Shown here: piece by piece, positions 11,150 through 20,264 of the stretch | Layout of the letters: each line of letters begins with the position of its first letter | Numbering within the stretch: the first letter of the stretch is position 1 | Source of the DNA: an uncultured Thiohalocapsa sp. | GTDB lineage: Bacteria > Pseudomonadota > Gammaproteobacteria > Chromatiales > Chromatiaceae | Assembly: GCF_913063425.1 (NCBI RefSeq) | Contig: NZ_CAJXYK010000018.1 | Coordinates: 35,307 to 99,306 of the forward strand | Direction of reading: 5' to 3' | Length of the DNA stretch: 64,000 nt | Program-made: the position numbers and the translations under genes | Notes under the pieces: generated by a model | What the model was told of the DNA's origin: nothing | Database searches by the model: none | The model's input: only the letters and a program-made list of their open reading frames with translations

Positions 11150-11884
11150 TCAGTGCGGAGCGCCGGCGGGCCACTTTTCCATGTGCCTGCGCAACACATC
11201 CCGAACCGCCTCCGGCACGTTCTGAAATGCGGCTTGCCGCATGCCGTCGGCGAGGAAGCCCGGCATATCTGCGGGCAGCCGCCGCTCCATCTTGGCGAAC
11301 GTCCGCTCCATCAGCTCTGGGTCGAGCGACCGGGTCGCGGCCACGCCTGCGTTCAGGTTGATGACACGCCAGGGCCGCCAGGCGTCACCGCGGTCCTCGT
11401 CGAGCTGCAATCGCAACGAGGCCGCCTCGATCACCTCGTCCATGCGCTCACACAGGTCCCGCAAACCCTCCGTCGCGCTGGTGGCATTGACGATCCGACC
11501 GAAGCCGTCAGCGGTGCCCGCCAGATTGTCGATGGTCGCACCCCGGCGTGCGACCCAGACCCCCATGGACGCAAACATGCGAGCGACCACATCCTGCTTG
11601 TCCATGATCTCCAGCTTACGCACCAGAAACGCCAGGCGATCCATTAAGTCCAGCCCGTAGGCGCAGAACTCGTCGAGCTGATCCTGCTCCAACCGGGCGG
11701 CTTCCTGCTCCAGAGCGCCCGCGATCTGAAAGCAGTCGGACAATGCCCGTGCCAGGGCCAGAGGCCCGGAGGGGTCCTCCATGATCGACTCCGCTTCCTC
11801 GCTCTGCGCGAGGACGGACTGCGTCACCTCCAACGCGAGGTCGGAGATGGCATCGATTTCGATCTTGAGTACATGCGTCGACAC
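11150..11884 (-). CDS. Conserved-looking hypothetical protein, 244 aa
   Basis: Not recognised. An all-helical, acidic soluble protein: the first third (residues 10-110) is rich in Leu/Ala/Glu heptads (LARALSDCFQIAGALEQEAARLEQDQ), the centre has WRPWRVINLNAG, and the end is amphipathic. No signal peptide or membrane helix. It starts with GTG at 11884, preceded by AGGTGAT. It diverges from the FKBP gene at 12193, and the 308 bases between them hold no gene and presumably carry both promoters. Confidence 0.55.
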   Translation of the reverse strand: MSTHVLKIEIDAISDLALEVTQSVLAQSEEAESIMEDPSGPLALARALSDCFQIAGALEQEAARLEQDQLDEFCAYGLDLMDRLAFLVRKLEIMDKQDVVARMFASMGVWVARRGATIDNLAGTADGFGRIVNATSATEGLRDLCERMDEVIEAASLRLQLDEDRGDAWRPWRVINLNAGVAATRSLDPELMERTFAKMERRLPADMPGFLADGMRQAAFQNVPEAVRDVLRRHMEKWPAGAPH

Positions 11885-12192
11885 AGGGCATCACCTACTG
11901 GTAAAACTGGACTCACATACGGCCTGGACATCACGCCGGCACAGACGACTGCCGTTGGATATGACCGCGGAGATTGGGCACAAGCACCGCTCTCGCAACG
12001 GGAGAGAACCTGCTGAGCCGTGCGGCGCGCGCCCGATGTTCGCCCGCAGCCCGACGCGTGCGGCGCCCACCCCGAGGGCGAGCGGGCGGCACAGACTGCA
12101 TGAAGGCCCCCGACTGCTCCCTGACCACCAGCGCAGTGAGCCATCTCGACGCGCTGATACCAGTCCTGATCCTCATTCCTGACGGAGACTCC

Positions 12193-12690
12193 ATGACCGC
12201 AACCGATCCGAACACCATTGCAGACGGCAAGTATGTCGAGCTCACCTACCTCGTCCGCGACAGCAAGACCGGCGATGTCCTGACGGAAGTCTCCCGCCCC
12301 CTCAACTATGTTCACGGCGTGAACGAGATACTGGCGCCGATGATCACCCGGGAGCTGGAAGGCAAACAGCAGGGCGAGCGCGTCGACCTGCTCGTGGACT
12401 GCAACGAAGTCTATGGTCCCCGCGACGAATCACTCGTCATCACCGAAAAGCTCGCAGTGGTGCCGCGCGAGTACCGCCAGCTGGGCAGCCAGATCCTGAT
12501 GGAGAACAATCTCGGTCAAATGAAGAGCTTCCTGGTGACCAAGATCGAGGGCGATACCATCACCTTCGACGGCAACAACCCGCTCGCAGGCAGAGAGGTG
12601 ATCTACCAGGTTCGCATCCTGCTGGTGCGCGAGGCCACGCCTGAAGAGCAAGCGTACGGCGGCAGAGTGGAGGACCGACCCGAAGAGTGA
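12193..12690 (+). CDS. FKBP-type peptidyl-prolyl isomerase, SlyD-like (copy 1)
   Basis: 165 residues. Opens with the FKBP strand KYVELTYLVRDSKTGDVLTE, followed by YVHGVNEILAPMITRELEGK (the SlyD-type active-site loop) and FDGNNPLAGREVIYQVRIL at the end of the domain. It should catalyse proline cis-trans isomerisation and act as a folding helper. The histidine-rich metal-binding tail of E. coli SlyD is absent. I chose the ATG at 12193 after GGAGACTCC; the frame is open further upstream but the upstream translation is not family-like. A paralogue lies at 13627-14136 on the other strand. Confidence 0.85.
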   Translation: MTATDPNTIADGKYVELTYLVRDSKTGDVLTEVSRPLNYVHGVNEILAPMITRELEGKQQGERVDLLVDCNEVYGPRDESLVITEKLAVVPREYRQLGSQILMENNLGQMKSFLVTKIEGDTITFDGNNPLAGREVIYQVRILLVREATPEEQAYGGRVEDRPEE

Positions 12691-12908
12691 GTGCGAGCGC
12701 CGCCTGGGTCGGCGGTGCGGTCAGCCCCGTGGGACTTTGTGGTCCACGTGCGCTGCTCGAGATCGCGCCGCGCTGCCTGCCCACTGAGGGCATCTGACAG
12801 AGCCCGTAAAGCGCATCCCCGGTCAGCGCAGGGGCATGCCGCAGGATGCCGGCAGCTGGGCGGACCGGCGCGGCGGCCCGGGGCGCGAGCCCGGGGCCAC
12901 CAGGCGTG

Positions 12909-13070
12909 TCACGGACGCTTCGGCGTTTTGTACTCGACCTCTTTCTGGAGCGTATCCCAAATGGTTTGATATCCAACGAAACCCTTCTCGTTGGGCTCCA
13001 TCTGCTTGGTCTTGTAGAACCGCGCCTTGCCTTCAGGCACCTTCGGTCTGCTCTTGGGTTGCTGGCTCAT
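12909..13070 (-). CDS. 53-aa small protein, hypothetical
   Basis: A short reading frame with a good ribosome-binding site (AAGGTGACTT directly before ATG 13070). It is Lys/Pro-rich at both ends (SQQPKSRPKVPEGKARFYKT and EYKTPKRP) around an aromatic core (GFVGYQTIWDTLQKE). No family recognised. It is the last member of a minus-strand series of small genes downstream of aprMBA. Confidence 0.55.
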   Translation of the reverse strand: MSQQPKSRPKVPEGKARFYKTKQMEPNEKGFVGYQTIWDTLQKEVEYKTPKRP

Positions 13071-13255
13071 AAGTCACCTTCTCTGCACAAGCCATTCTCG
13101 GGTGAATGGAGCACGCCCGTCAGGGCCGGCGGCTCCGCTAGGGTCATCAACTCACACATGCGCCCCATGTAATCAGCGGATGCCGAATGTCCGCTCCGCG
13201 ATGTCAAGACGGCGCATCCGGCTCACTGATGCAACCGCGCAGGGTGCGAGGCTCA

Positions 13256-13576
13256 TCATTCCTTTGATTCCTGATCCAACTGCCGGAGAACCTCGTAGAC
13301 GAACTCATGCATGTACGAGTTCTCGCCGCAGTGCGTCAAGGCATCGTCCGCGGTGCGGAACGTCAGGTATGGGTGCACCTCCGTGCCATCGACTTCGATC
13401 GCGGCGGTGTCATCCAGCATGCTGGCAACACTGAAAGCGATGCCCGCCGTCGTGTCTTCAAGCTGGCTGCCGGCCAAGCCAACCTCCTGAAGCTTGACTC
13501 TGATGCTCTGTACCAGCTCACGCACCAGCAGCGCCTGCTGCTCTTCGAACACCGTGGTATCCAGGTTCAGCCGCAT
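13256..13576 (-). CDS. Hypothetical protein, 106 aa
   Basis: Soluble acidic protein, not recognised. An N-terminal helix (FEEQQALLVRELVQSIRVKL) is followed by a small alpha/beta segment with HPYLTFRTADDALTHCGENS and a C-terminal helix. It starts 50 bases after the end of the second FKBP gene in the same direction, so it is probably cotranscribed with it. No membrane segment or signal peptide. Confidence 0.6.
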   Translation of the reverse strand: MRLNLDTTVFEEQQALLVRELVQSIRVKLQEVGLAGSQLEDTTAGIAFSVASMLDDTAAIEVDGTEVHPYLTFRTADDALTHCGENSYMHEFVYEVLRQLDQESKE

Positions 13577-13626
13577 CAGTCTCTACCCTTGCTGGAAGCT
13601 GTGCCCGCGTCACTACTCGTGAGCTG

Positions 13627-14136
13627 TTAAAGCGGCACCGGCTTGACGCCCTTCAGATCGGGCCGTTTCTCCACCGGCCCACCGGCCGCGATCTCCGCTT
13701 CTGTTGCGTCGCGGACGGTCAGCACCTCCAGCTCGAATACGACCTGCCGACCGCACAACGGATTGTTACCATCGATGGTCAGCGTCTTCTCGTCCATGCG
13801 CGTGACCAGAAAGGTTCGCGTCTTGCCCTGCTCGTTCTCCATCACGATGGTCGTGCCGACCTCGCGATACTCCTCCGGAACATTCTCGATATAGTCCGTA
13901 ATCACGAGGGATTCGTCCCGGGGTCCGAACAGCTTGTTGCAGTCGAGCTCGACGGACATCGTCTCGCCCGCCGCTTTACCCTCCAGCTCCATCATGACCT
14001 GGGAAGAGAGAACGTCGTTGACGCCGTGGACATAGCCCAACGGGAAGTCCACGGCGGTCAGGACCTGTCCGGACTTCGTATCGACCACTCTGTACTTGAG
14101 CTCGACGTACTTATTGTGCGTGATCGTGTCTGTCAT
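13627..14136 (-). CDS. FKBP-type peptidyl-prolyl isomerase, SlyD-like (copy 2)
   Basis: 169 residues, paralogous to the protein at 12193-12690: both share KYVEL, YVHGVN, the GPRDESLVIT string and the DGNNPL loop near the domain end. Expected to be a cytoplasmic prolyl isomerase/chaperone without the metal-binding histidine tail. It lies 4 bases downstream of the 116-aa gene in a likely operon. Two such genes within 2 kb, next to the APS reductase operon, suggest a linked folding role, but this is inference. Confidence 0.85.
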   Translation of the reverse strand: MTDTITHNKYVELKYRVVDTKSGQVLTAVDFPLGYVHGVNDVLSSQVMMELEGKAAGETMSVELDCNKLFGPRDESLVITDYIENVPEEYREVGTTIVMENEQGKTRTFLVTRMDEKTLTIDGNNPLCGRQVVFELEVLTVRDATEAEIAAGGPVEKRPDLKGVKPVPL

Positions 14137-14140
14137 GATG

Positions 14141-14491
14141 CTAGAAGATGGATGCCGCGAAGATACGAACTTCTCCCTTCTCGTAGCCGAGCACCATTCG
14201 CCCCAGCCACTCCCCCTCTTTGGCCTTGCTGCGCACGCGGTAGAGCGCCGTCACGTGCTCGCCGCGCCGAATGAGTCCGAGGAAATCCCGCTCTTCCACC
14301 AGGTTCCGCGACAGTTCGCTGTGCGCAAACTGCTTACCAAGCTCGACTTCGTTCAGGCCAAGCAGCAGCTCATACGAGAATTTGCGAATAAACTTACCGT
14401 ACTGGCCCTTATTGGAGTACTGGATCAGCTCGTCCCAGAGCTGATGTGCGATTTCGAGTATTTCTTCGTCTGAGAGGTCATTGATATTCAT
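14141..14491 (-). CDS. Hypothetical protein, 116 aa
   Basis: Soluble mixed alpha/beta protein, not recognised. It starts with a helical acidic stretch (INDLSDEEILEIAHQLWDEL) and ends with beta-like strands (GEWLGRMVLGYEKGEVRIFA). It is the first gene of a minus-strand set (116 aa, FKBP, 106 aa, 53 aa) that starts about 220 bases after aprA. The tight spacing to the FKBP gene points to cotranscription. Confidence 0.6.
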   Translation of the reverse strand: MNINDLSDEEILEIAHQLWDELIQYSNKGQYGKFIRKFSYELLLGLNEVELGKQFAHSELSRNLVEERDFLGLIRRGEHVTALYRVRSKAKEGEWLGRMVLGYEKGEVRIFAASIF

Positions 14492-14671
14492 TTTACATCG
14501 CCATCTTCAAGCGTCTTCAGCTCATGTCCGCACGGACCCACCCGGCAGCGCTCAGGGGTGCGCCGCGAGATCCGCGCAACAGACGTCTTCCCATGGCTTG
14601 CAGACAGCCCAGCGAAATTTCCACAGGGCCGCATCCCGCTTGCGTCATCGTAGTTACCGCGAAGGGTTGTT

Positions 14672-14692
14672 GGGGCCCCGGCTCGGGGCCCC
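14672..14692 (-). terminator. Hairpin after aprA, probable terminator
   Basis: A perfect 9-bp stem GGGGCCCCG with a 3-base loop and CGGGGCCCC begins 16 bases after the aprA stop codon in the direction of transcription. The following bases (AACAACCCTT) are not T-rich, so it may be a weak intrinsic terminator or an mRNA 3'-end stabiliser. Confidence 0.6.
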
Positions 14693-14707
14693 TTCCTCAG
14701 GCAGCGC

Positions 14708-16591
14708 TTAGGCGGCGGCCGCCTCCGGCTTGTCCTCCACCAGATGGTAGCAGGGCGCCTTCTCCATCGTGTACTCGCCGGTCTCGGGGTCGCGGCGGGA
14801 CACCGTCAGCACGTGCCAGTTCTCGTCGTCCACCTTCATCGCATCACCCCGGTAGTAGTAACCGGGCCAGCGCGTCTCCTTGCGGAACAGGGTGTGATGC
14901 ATGACCGCCTCGGACGTGAGGTGACGATGCTTCAGCTCCCAGGCCCGCAGCAGCTCGTGGATGTTCTCGGCCGCGACCTTCTCGAGGTCCTCCTCCAGCA
15001 GCTTGAGCTTCTTCAGGCCGATGTGCAGGAGCTTCTCGTTGGTCATGTAATTGACCGTCACACCGCCGCAATACTCGTCCATCAGCTTCTGCAGACGGTC
15101 CAGGCCCTGGCGCGGATTGATGTAGTTCGGGTTGACCGAGCCAGCGGTGATCTCGTTCCGATAGATCTTGTAATGCTCCATCGGCTTGTAGATCTCTTCC
15201 TTGCGGCGGTTGATCTGCTCGTCGGAGACCCGAATCCCCTCGGCCTTACCGTCGTCGATGTACTGGCAGGCGGCCTTGGCCGCGAGACGGCCTTCGGTGA
15301 AGGAGCCGGACGAGAACGCGTGCGGCGTGCCGCCCACCGCGTCGCCGGCACCGAACAGGCCTTCCACCGTGGTCATACGGTTGTAGCCCCAGAAGTAGTC
15401 GGGCGGAGACACGTCTTCCGGCCCCGAGCACCAGGCGCCGCAGCCGGTGGCGTGGGAGCCCATCACATAGGGCTCGGACGTGGTCAGCTCCGGGTTCTCG
15501 TACTTGGGGTTCACGTCGGTCGCCGCCCACAGCACGGCCTGGCCCACGGTCATGCCCAGGAAGTTGTGCCAGCCGATCTCTTCGAGATGCGGATCCTGGA
15601 ACGCCTCCATGGTCACCATATGGATCGGGCCGCGACCGGCGTTCACCTCATTGATAAAGGCATGGTTACGCAGGCAGGTGGGGATCGGGCGATGCGTGCG
15701 GTGCGACGCCTCCACATCCAGATAGCGCTTGCCGACCATCTTCTCCAGGTCGGGGAACCACTTGGACTCGTACTCTTCACCCAGGCCGTTCTGGGTGTAG
15801 GTCTTCAGGTGGAGGAAGTAGGCACCGACGGGACCATAGCCGTCCTTGAATCGGGCGAGGACGATGCGGTTCTCCATCTGGGTCATCTTGGCACCGGCAC
15901 CGATCAGCAGGCCGTAAGCGGAGCCGGACGACCAGGGGGCGTACCACACACGCCCTGCACCCTCACCAACGGAGCGGGGCTTGAAGATGTTGGACGCGCC
16001 ACCGGCGGCGACGACCACCGCCTTCGACTTGAAGACGTGATAGTTGCCGGTGCGGACATTGAACCCGACGGCACCGGCGACGCGGTTGTCTTTGGATTCG
16101 TCCATCAGCAGGTGGGTCACGCAGACACGGTTGAAGACCTTGTCGGCAGACTTCTTGGCGGCCTCCGCCACGATGGGCTTGTAGGACTCGCCGTGAATCA
16201 TGATCTGCCAGCGCCCCTCGCGCTGGTACGCGCCGGTCTTCGGGTTGCGCATCAACGGCAGGCCCCACTCCTCGAACTGGTGCACGGTGGAGTCCACATG
16301 CCGGGCCATATCGAACAGCAGGTCCTCGCGGACCATTCCCATCAGATCGATGCGCGCATAACGCACATGGTCCTCCGGGTTGTTTTCGCCGAACCGGGTG
16401 CCCATGTAGCAGTTGATGGCGTAGAGACCCTGGGCAACAGCACCCGAGCGGTCGATGTTCGCCTTCTCAGCGACCACGATTTTCTTGTCCTTGCCCCAGT
16501 AGCGGGCCTCGAACGCCGCACCTGTTCCACCCAGGCCTGCACCGCACACCAGGATGTCGATACCGTCCTCAACGATTGTCTTGTAGCCCAT
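14708..16591 (-). CDS. aprA: Adenylylsulfate reductase, alpha subunit
   Basis: FAD-containing catalytic subunit of dissimilatory APS reductase, which in sulfur oxidisers runs in reverse, forming APS from sulfite and AMP. The N-terminal dinucleotide fold CGAGLGGTGAAFEARYW (residues 17-33) binds FAD. Further typical parts are EKANIDRSGAVAQGLYAINC, the GGTPHAFSSGSFTEGRLAA stretch near residue 425, and the C-terminal helical domain with PGYYYRGDAM. The length of 627 is normal. The start codon overlaps the aprB stop by one base (TAATG), indicating translational coupling. Third gene of aprMBA. Confidence 0.96.
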   Translation of the reverse strand: MGYKTIVEDGIDILVCGAGLGGTGAAFEARYWGKDKKIVVAEKANIDRSGAVAQGLYAINCYMGTRFGENNPEDHVRYARIDLMGMVREDLLFDMARHVDSTVHQFEEWGLPLMRNPKTGAYQREGRWQIMIHGESYKPIVAEAAKKSADKVFNRVCVTHLLMDESKDNRVAGAVGFNVRTGNYHVFKSKAVVVAAGGASNIFKPRSVGEGAGRVWYAPWSSGSAYGLLIGAGAKMTQMENRIVLARFKDGYGPVGAYFLHLKTYTQNGLGEEYESKWFPDLEKMVGKRYLDVEASHRTHRPIPTCLRNHAFINEVNAGRGPIHMVTMEAFQDPHLEEIGWHNFLGMTVGQAVLWAATDVNPKYENPELTTSEPYVMGSHATGCGAWCSGPEDVSPPDYFWGYNRMTTVEGLFGAGDAVGGTPHAFSSGSFTEGRLAAKAACQYIDDGKAEGIRVSDEQINRRKEEIYKPMEHYKIYRNEITAGSVNPNYINPRQGLDRLQKLMDEYCGGVTVNYMTNEKLLHIGLKKLKLLEEDLEKVAAENIHELLRAWELKHRHLTSEAVMHHTLFRKETRWPGYYYRGDAMKVDDENWHVLTVSRRDPETGEYTMEKAPCYHLVEDKPEAAAA

Positions 16592-17073
16592 TATTCGTAC
16601 ACCCCTGTTTTCAGTGTGAGCCCGGCCGCATCGAGCGTGTGCAGGCCGCCGTCATCGAAGCGAATGTATTTCGGCTCGTTGTACAAGTACTGACTCTCGC
16701 GCATTTCCTGGCTTGGCGGCGGCGCGTCTGCGAGCTGCGGAATGTGCTTGCCCCACGGCTTGGTCGTGATGGGCGCCAGCAGGTTCATGTCCTTCTCGCC
16801 GTTGCGGAAGATGATGCGCCAGGCGACCACACCCTTCTCTTCGTCGCGACGCACCCGCACGGAATGTCCCAGCGGAGCGAAATCGGCATAGCCGCGCACG
16901 TCGATGGCATTGTGCGGACAGGCCTTCACGCAGGAGTAGCACTCCCAGCACATGTTCGGCTCGATGTTGTACGCGCGGCGGACCTTCGGGTCGATGTGCA
17001 TGATATCCGACGGGCAGATATCGACACACTGGCCGCAACCGTCACAGCGAGTCATATAGACGAATGTTGGCAT
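16591..17073 (-). CDS. aprB: Adenylylsulfate reductase, beta subunit
   Basis: Iron-sulfur subunit that passes electrons between AprA and the membrane partner. Two 4Fe-4S binding sets are visible: CDGCGQCVDICP (residues 9-20) and CWECYSCVKACP (about 42-53). The C-terminal tail after residue 100 (LLAPITTKPWGKHIPQ) wraps AprA in known structures. 160 residues, normal length. Located between aprM and aprA, coupled to aprA. Confidence 0.96.
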   Translation of the reverse strand: MPTFVYMTRCDGCGQCVDICPSDIMHIDPKVRRAYNIEPNMCWECYSCVKACPHNAIDVRGYADFAPLGHSVRVRRDEEKGVVAWRIIFRNGEKDMNLLAPITTKPWGKHIPQLADAPPPSQEMRESQYLYNEPKYIRFDDGGLHTLDAAGLTLKTGVYE

Positions 17074-17112
17074 ATTGGTTTCCTCTTTCCGACCTGCGTC
17101 AACGACTCAGGC

Positions 17113-17976
17113 TCAATAGTGATTCGGCGCTTCGCGCTTGATACCCAGGCCCATGTAAGGGGGATTGTCGCCCATGTACTCCGGAATGTCCGGGTAACGC
17201 TCCTTGCACTCAGCACTGGCGAGGTCCGGAATCTCCGGCAGCTTGTCGCGCGAGCCGTCCGCCACGGCGATCTTCTTCTGGAAGGCGGCCGCCGGCTTGA
17301 AGAACATGTGCGCGAACTTCGACCACAGGATGGTGCTGAAGAGCGTAGTGGCCGCGGCGATGAACACCACGAAGGCGAGGATGCTCAGCATGGAGGTGGC
17401 ACCCGTGACCGCCTGCAGGATCGACCAGATCAGCGCGAAGGTCGCCATCAGCAGCAGGGACACGACGAACAGGTCGGACTGATGGACGTTGTACCACTCG
17501 TTGCCCTCGGAGCGGACATCGGCACGGATCTTGAACCAGAACCAGTAACCCCCAAAGCACATGGACAGGGCGCCGGCGTGCCAGAGCAGCGCCGACAGGC
17601 CGCCGCTGCCGCCTTCAGCGGCCGGCAGACCGAAGATCAGGATGGCCGTGGTGACCACGAAGAAGATGAAGCCGTACATCGTGAAGAGGTGCGAGATGCG
17701 ACGATCGCGGTTCTCGAACTCGCTCGAGGTCAGCACCTCGTTCGTCAGGGTGCTCACGGCGATGCCGACCTTCTCGCCGCCGCCGACTTCGCGCCTGGCG
17801 AGCTTCTTGAGCGACTGTCCCTTTTCGAAGAAGTACTTCGCGCTCTTCTTGTGAACGACGTCGAGCAGGGTGCCGCCGATGACCAGAAGGACCATCAGGA
17901 CGACGTACGCCTGCATGACCCCCGGCTCAAGCGGAAGGTTCGCGGACAGAACCTCGAAAGGGTTAGTTGTGATCAT
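17113..17976 (-). CDS. aprM: APS reductase membrane anchor
   Basis: Integral membrane protein that is thought to link AprAB to the quinone pool in Chromatiales-type sulfur oxidisers (which use either AprM or QmoABC). 287 residues with about five to six hydrophobic segments, including YVVLMVLLVIGGTLLDVV (24-41), FTMYGFIFFVVTTAILIFGL (about 97-116) and a C-terminal pair near 180-225, and conserved histidines between them. The C-terminus is polar (YMGDNPPYMGLGIKREAPNHY). First gene of aprMBA, 39 bases from aprB. The presence of AprM and not Qmo is a lineage marker. Confidence 0.9.
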   Translation of the reverse strand: MITTNPFEVLSANLPLEPGVMQAYVVLMVLLVIGGTLLDVVHKKSAKYFFEKGQSLKKLARREVGGGEKVGIAVSTLTNEVLTSSEFENRDRRISHLFTMYGFIFFVVTTAILIFGLPAAEGGSGGLSALLWHAGALSMCFGGYWFWFKIRADVRSEGNEWYNVHQSDLFVVSLLLMATFALIWSILQAVTGATSMLSILAFVVFIAAATTLFSTILWSKFAHMFFKPAAAFQKKIAVADGSRDKLPEIPDLASAECKERYPDIPEYMGDNPPYMGLGIKREAPNHY

Positions 17977-18551
17977 TGGCTAACGACTCCACTTTGCGAT
18001 GTTGTCCTCGACTATCTCAAGGAAACGAGTTCCGATCCGCCCTCGCGTCGGGCCGATCGGCCGGGCCGATGGAACGGGTGTCCAACCGTTCGACTGAGAA
18101 ATCGGCGGTGCTTTGGCGCCTCCCGGCGACAACGGCCCCACAGTATATGCACCGAAGCTGATATTCGGCGACTTATACATTTTTCGGGGATCATAACCGT
18201 TGCTAATGGCGTCCCCACCCTGCCGACGCCGCATAACCGGTTGCCGGACTAAGGGTTTTCCCCGGGGCCGCGCGAGTCCCCGGCGGCCTCCCACGGGGCA
18301 GCATGCGCCGGGCAACCGACTTGACTCAGGTGCTTTGAGGTGGTAAGTGGCCGACGGTCGGCAGCGGCCCAGCGGGATGGGGTCCGGCGAGACGCGCCCT
18401 CAGACCAGACGCTTCGCAGATGCGCGACCAGCGCCCGGGGCTCTGAAGCGCGCCCAGCTCAAACCTGCTGCGCGCGGGCGGAAACTGCGCGTCCCACCAC
18501 TCTCAACTCGTCGCGAGCAAGGCGTGTGGCAGCTGGGCTGTGCGGCTTGGT
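17977..18551 (-). promoter_or_regulatory. aprMBA upstream region
   Basis: 575 bases with no convincing gene. An AT-richer patch at about 18140-18210 (minus-strand reading includes AAAAATGTATAAGTCGCCGAATATC) is the best candidate for the aprMBA promoter in otherwise GC-rich DNA. No clear -35/-10 pair or operator could be fixed by eye. The part from 18250 to 18551 shows nothing recognisable. Confidence 0.3.
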
Positions 18552-18812
18552 CTAAGCGTCGTCGGCGAAGGGGTCATCTGACAGCAAGCCGGCAATCACC
18601 GGCGCATAGGTCAATACTGCGCCCTGTAGAATGCCGCGGCTGTCCACAGCCTCTGCCAGCCGTGCCAGCAAGGCATCGTCGTCCGGCCGCTCCGATAACT
18701 CCCGCAGCACACTTGTCACCGGAAGGATATCCTCGGGTGGCAGGTATCGCTCAAGCATCGCGAGGGATTCCTGGATGCTCGGCGGATCGAAGCTGTGATC
18801 CGGCTCGCTCAT
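18552..18812 (-). CDS. Small acidic hypothetical protein, 86 aa
   Basis: Not recognised. A soluble, helical, strongly acidic protein (SFDPPSIQESLAMLERYLPP, then ELSERPDDDALLARLAEAVD), ending with a short hydrophobic helix and an Asp-rich tail (SDDPFADDA). The minus-strand frame is clean and codon use is like its neighbours. It precedes the aprMBA promoter region in the same direction, so it may be a separate unit. Confidence 0.5.
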   Translation of the reverse strand: MSEPDHSFDPPSIQESLAMLERYLPPEDILPVTSVLRELSERPDDDALLARLAEAVDSRGILQGAVLTYAPVIAGLLSDDPFADDA

Positions 18813-18900
18813 ATCACGGCGTTGCGACTGTGGGTTAAGCTTGACAGCGGTTGCAGACAGGTCGTCGGGCGTTGGACGGAACGGTCATGCGCGGCTTGCA

Positions 18901-19788
18901 TCACTGGTACAGAACGCCATCCCGGCGACCCATTGAATACGCCCTCTCCCCAGCCGCCATGCGCAGCCGGGCCTCGACCCGGATCTTGTCCACCACCTCG
19001 TGATCGGCGATCTCCGGGTACAGCGGATAAAAGCGTGCGACATCGAGCGCATTCGCCTTTGCCGCCAGCTCCATGCGCCGCCGGTCTTCGAGACCCACGC
19101 CGTGCAGCATCAGCAGACGCGGGGCCTGGCGATGCAGATAGCGCTGACAAAGCTCCCGGTGCTCATCGTTGTCCCAGTCCTCGCGCACCAGGAACGGCGG
19201 GAATTCCTCCGCCTCATGGTACCGCCGCGTAAACCACTGCGCCCTCGGCTTGCCGCCGGCACGCTCGGCGACACAGCGCTCCAGGCGATAGTTCACGGGG
19301 CCATAGGCTCTGCTGCGCTCGGCCTCCGTCGTGTCGATGGGCATGACGGCGGCGGGGAGCGCGGCCCAGTCGGTGAGCTTCGGGAACGACGCCATCTCTG
19401 AGGCATCGACGCAGGAGAAAATCAGGGCCAGCGGCGAATCGTCGGCGGGATCGAGCAGCCAGTATTCGTAGCGATCGGCGGCCTCGAACGGGAGCCGCGC
19501 CCCAAGCAGGAAGCGCGCGAGGTCGAGGATGCGCTGATCGACCTGGCCTTCATCCGTCACCGGGTTGTCGATGACGCGCGCGAGATCGCGGTGCCTGATG
19601 TGCGCCGCCCTGGTGAAGCGGCCCTGCTGCGGACCGCTGTTGCCCCGTGCGCTGCGCGCGTTGGCATAGATGAACTGGAACTCCCACAGGTCACCATCGA
19701 TGGACAACGCGCGCGCCTGCTCGGATTCCGCGATCTGTACCTGCGCGGAGTACGGCTGCAGGATGCGCTGGGAGTGGGCTCTGATCAT
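18901..19788 (-). CDS. Hypothetical protein, 295 aa
   Basis: Soluble protein of unknown function. It has a beta-rich first third (QVQIAESEQARALSIDGDLW, EFQFIYANARS), a central segment with YEYWLLDPADDSPLALIFSC, and a helical C-terminal third with basic-acidic pairs. No signal peptide, membrane helix or nucleotide-binding motif is visible. It lies about 90 bases upstream of the 86-aa gene on the same strand and could be cotranscribed with it. Steady codon bias and length make it a real gene. Confidence 0.65.
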   Translation of the reverse strand: MIRAHSQRILQPYSAQVQIAESEQARALSIDGDLWEFQFIYANARSARGNSGPQQGRFTRAAHIRHRDLARVIDNPVTDEGQVDQRILDLARFLLGARLPFEAADRYEYWLLDPADDSPLALIFSCVDASEMASFPKLTDWAALPAAVMPIDTTEAERSRAYGPVNYRLERCVAERAGGKPRAQWFTRRYHEAEEFPPFLVREDWDNDEHRELCQRYLHRQAPRLLMLHGVGLEDRRRMELAAKANALDVARFYPLYPEIADHEVVDKIRVEARLRMAAGERAYSMGRRDGVLYQ

Positions 19789-20264
19789 CGACGCTGGATC
19801 GCAGGCAGAAAGGGCTGTGGAGCAATGGGTGATGGGGCTTCGCGAGCAGTCTACCCAAGTCTGCCGAGCGCGCCCCGGGCGTCGGCGCGGCAGGCAGCGA
19901 GGCTCGGGACGCGCTTGCGCGGCCAGTGCCGGAAGCCGCTCGGCATCGGCGCGCGTGCAGACACCCTCGGCTTGAAGGTCGTGGCGGTAACGCTACAGGG
20001 GAAGGTGATGCTTGTCGAGCGTCGGCGCGGACGGCGAAGCTTCGCTGAGGCTGGCGTGGGCCTTGCTTCAGGTCGTAAGAGAGCGGTGGCCGGGTGCGTG
20101 CGCGGGACCACCGGCAGCCGGGCCACGCAGCGCTGATGCAAAGCCCCGGCAGGCCGGCGCCGTGCGCAGGCGGGCCAGCCACCGAGCCGACCACCGGACC
20201 GGACTCAGGCCCGTTCCTTGAAGGCGGGGCTGATGATCCGGTCCTCCAACCGGAGGAACCGACG
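19789..20264. other. Intergenic region, no gene seen
   Basis: 476 bases between two divergent genes. Several frames are open because of the high GC, but none has family-like content or a ribosome-binding site. Directly before the EF-hand gene there is a hairpin, GGTCCTCC-AACC-GGAGGAACC (about 20240-20260), whose right arm is the Shine-Dalgarno sequence. Confidence 0.45.
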
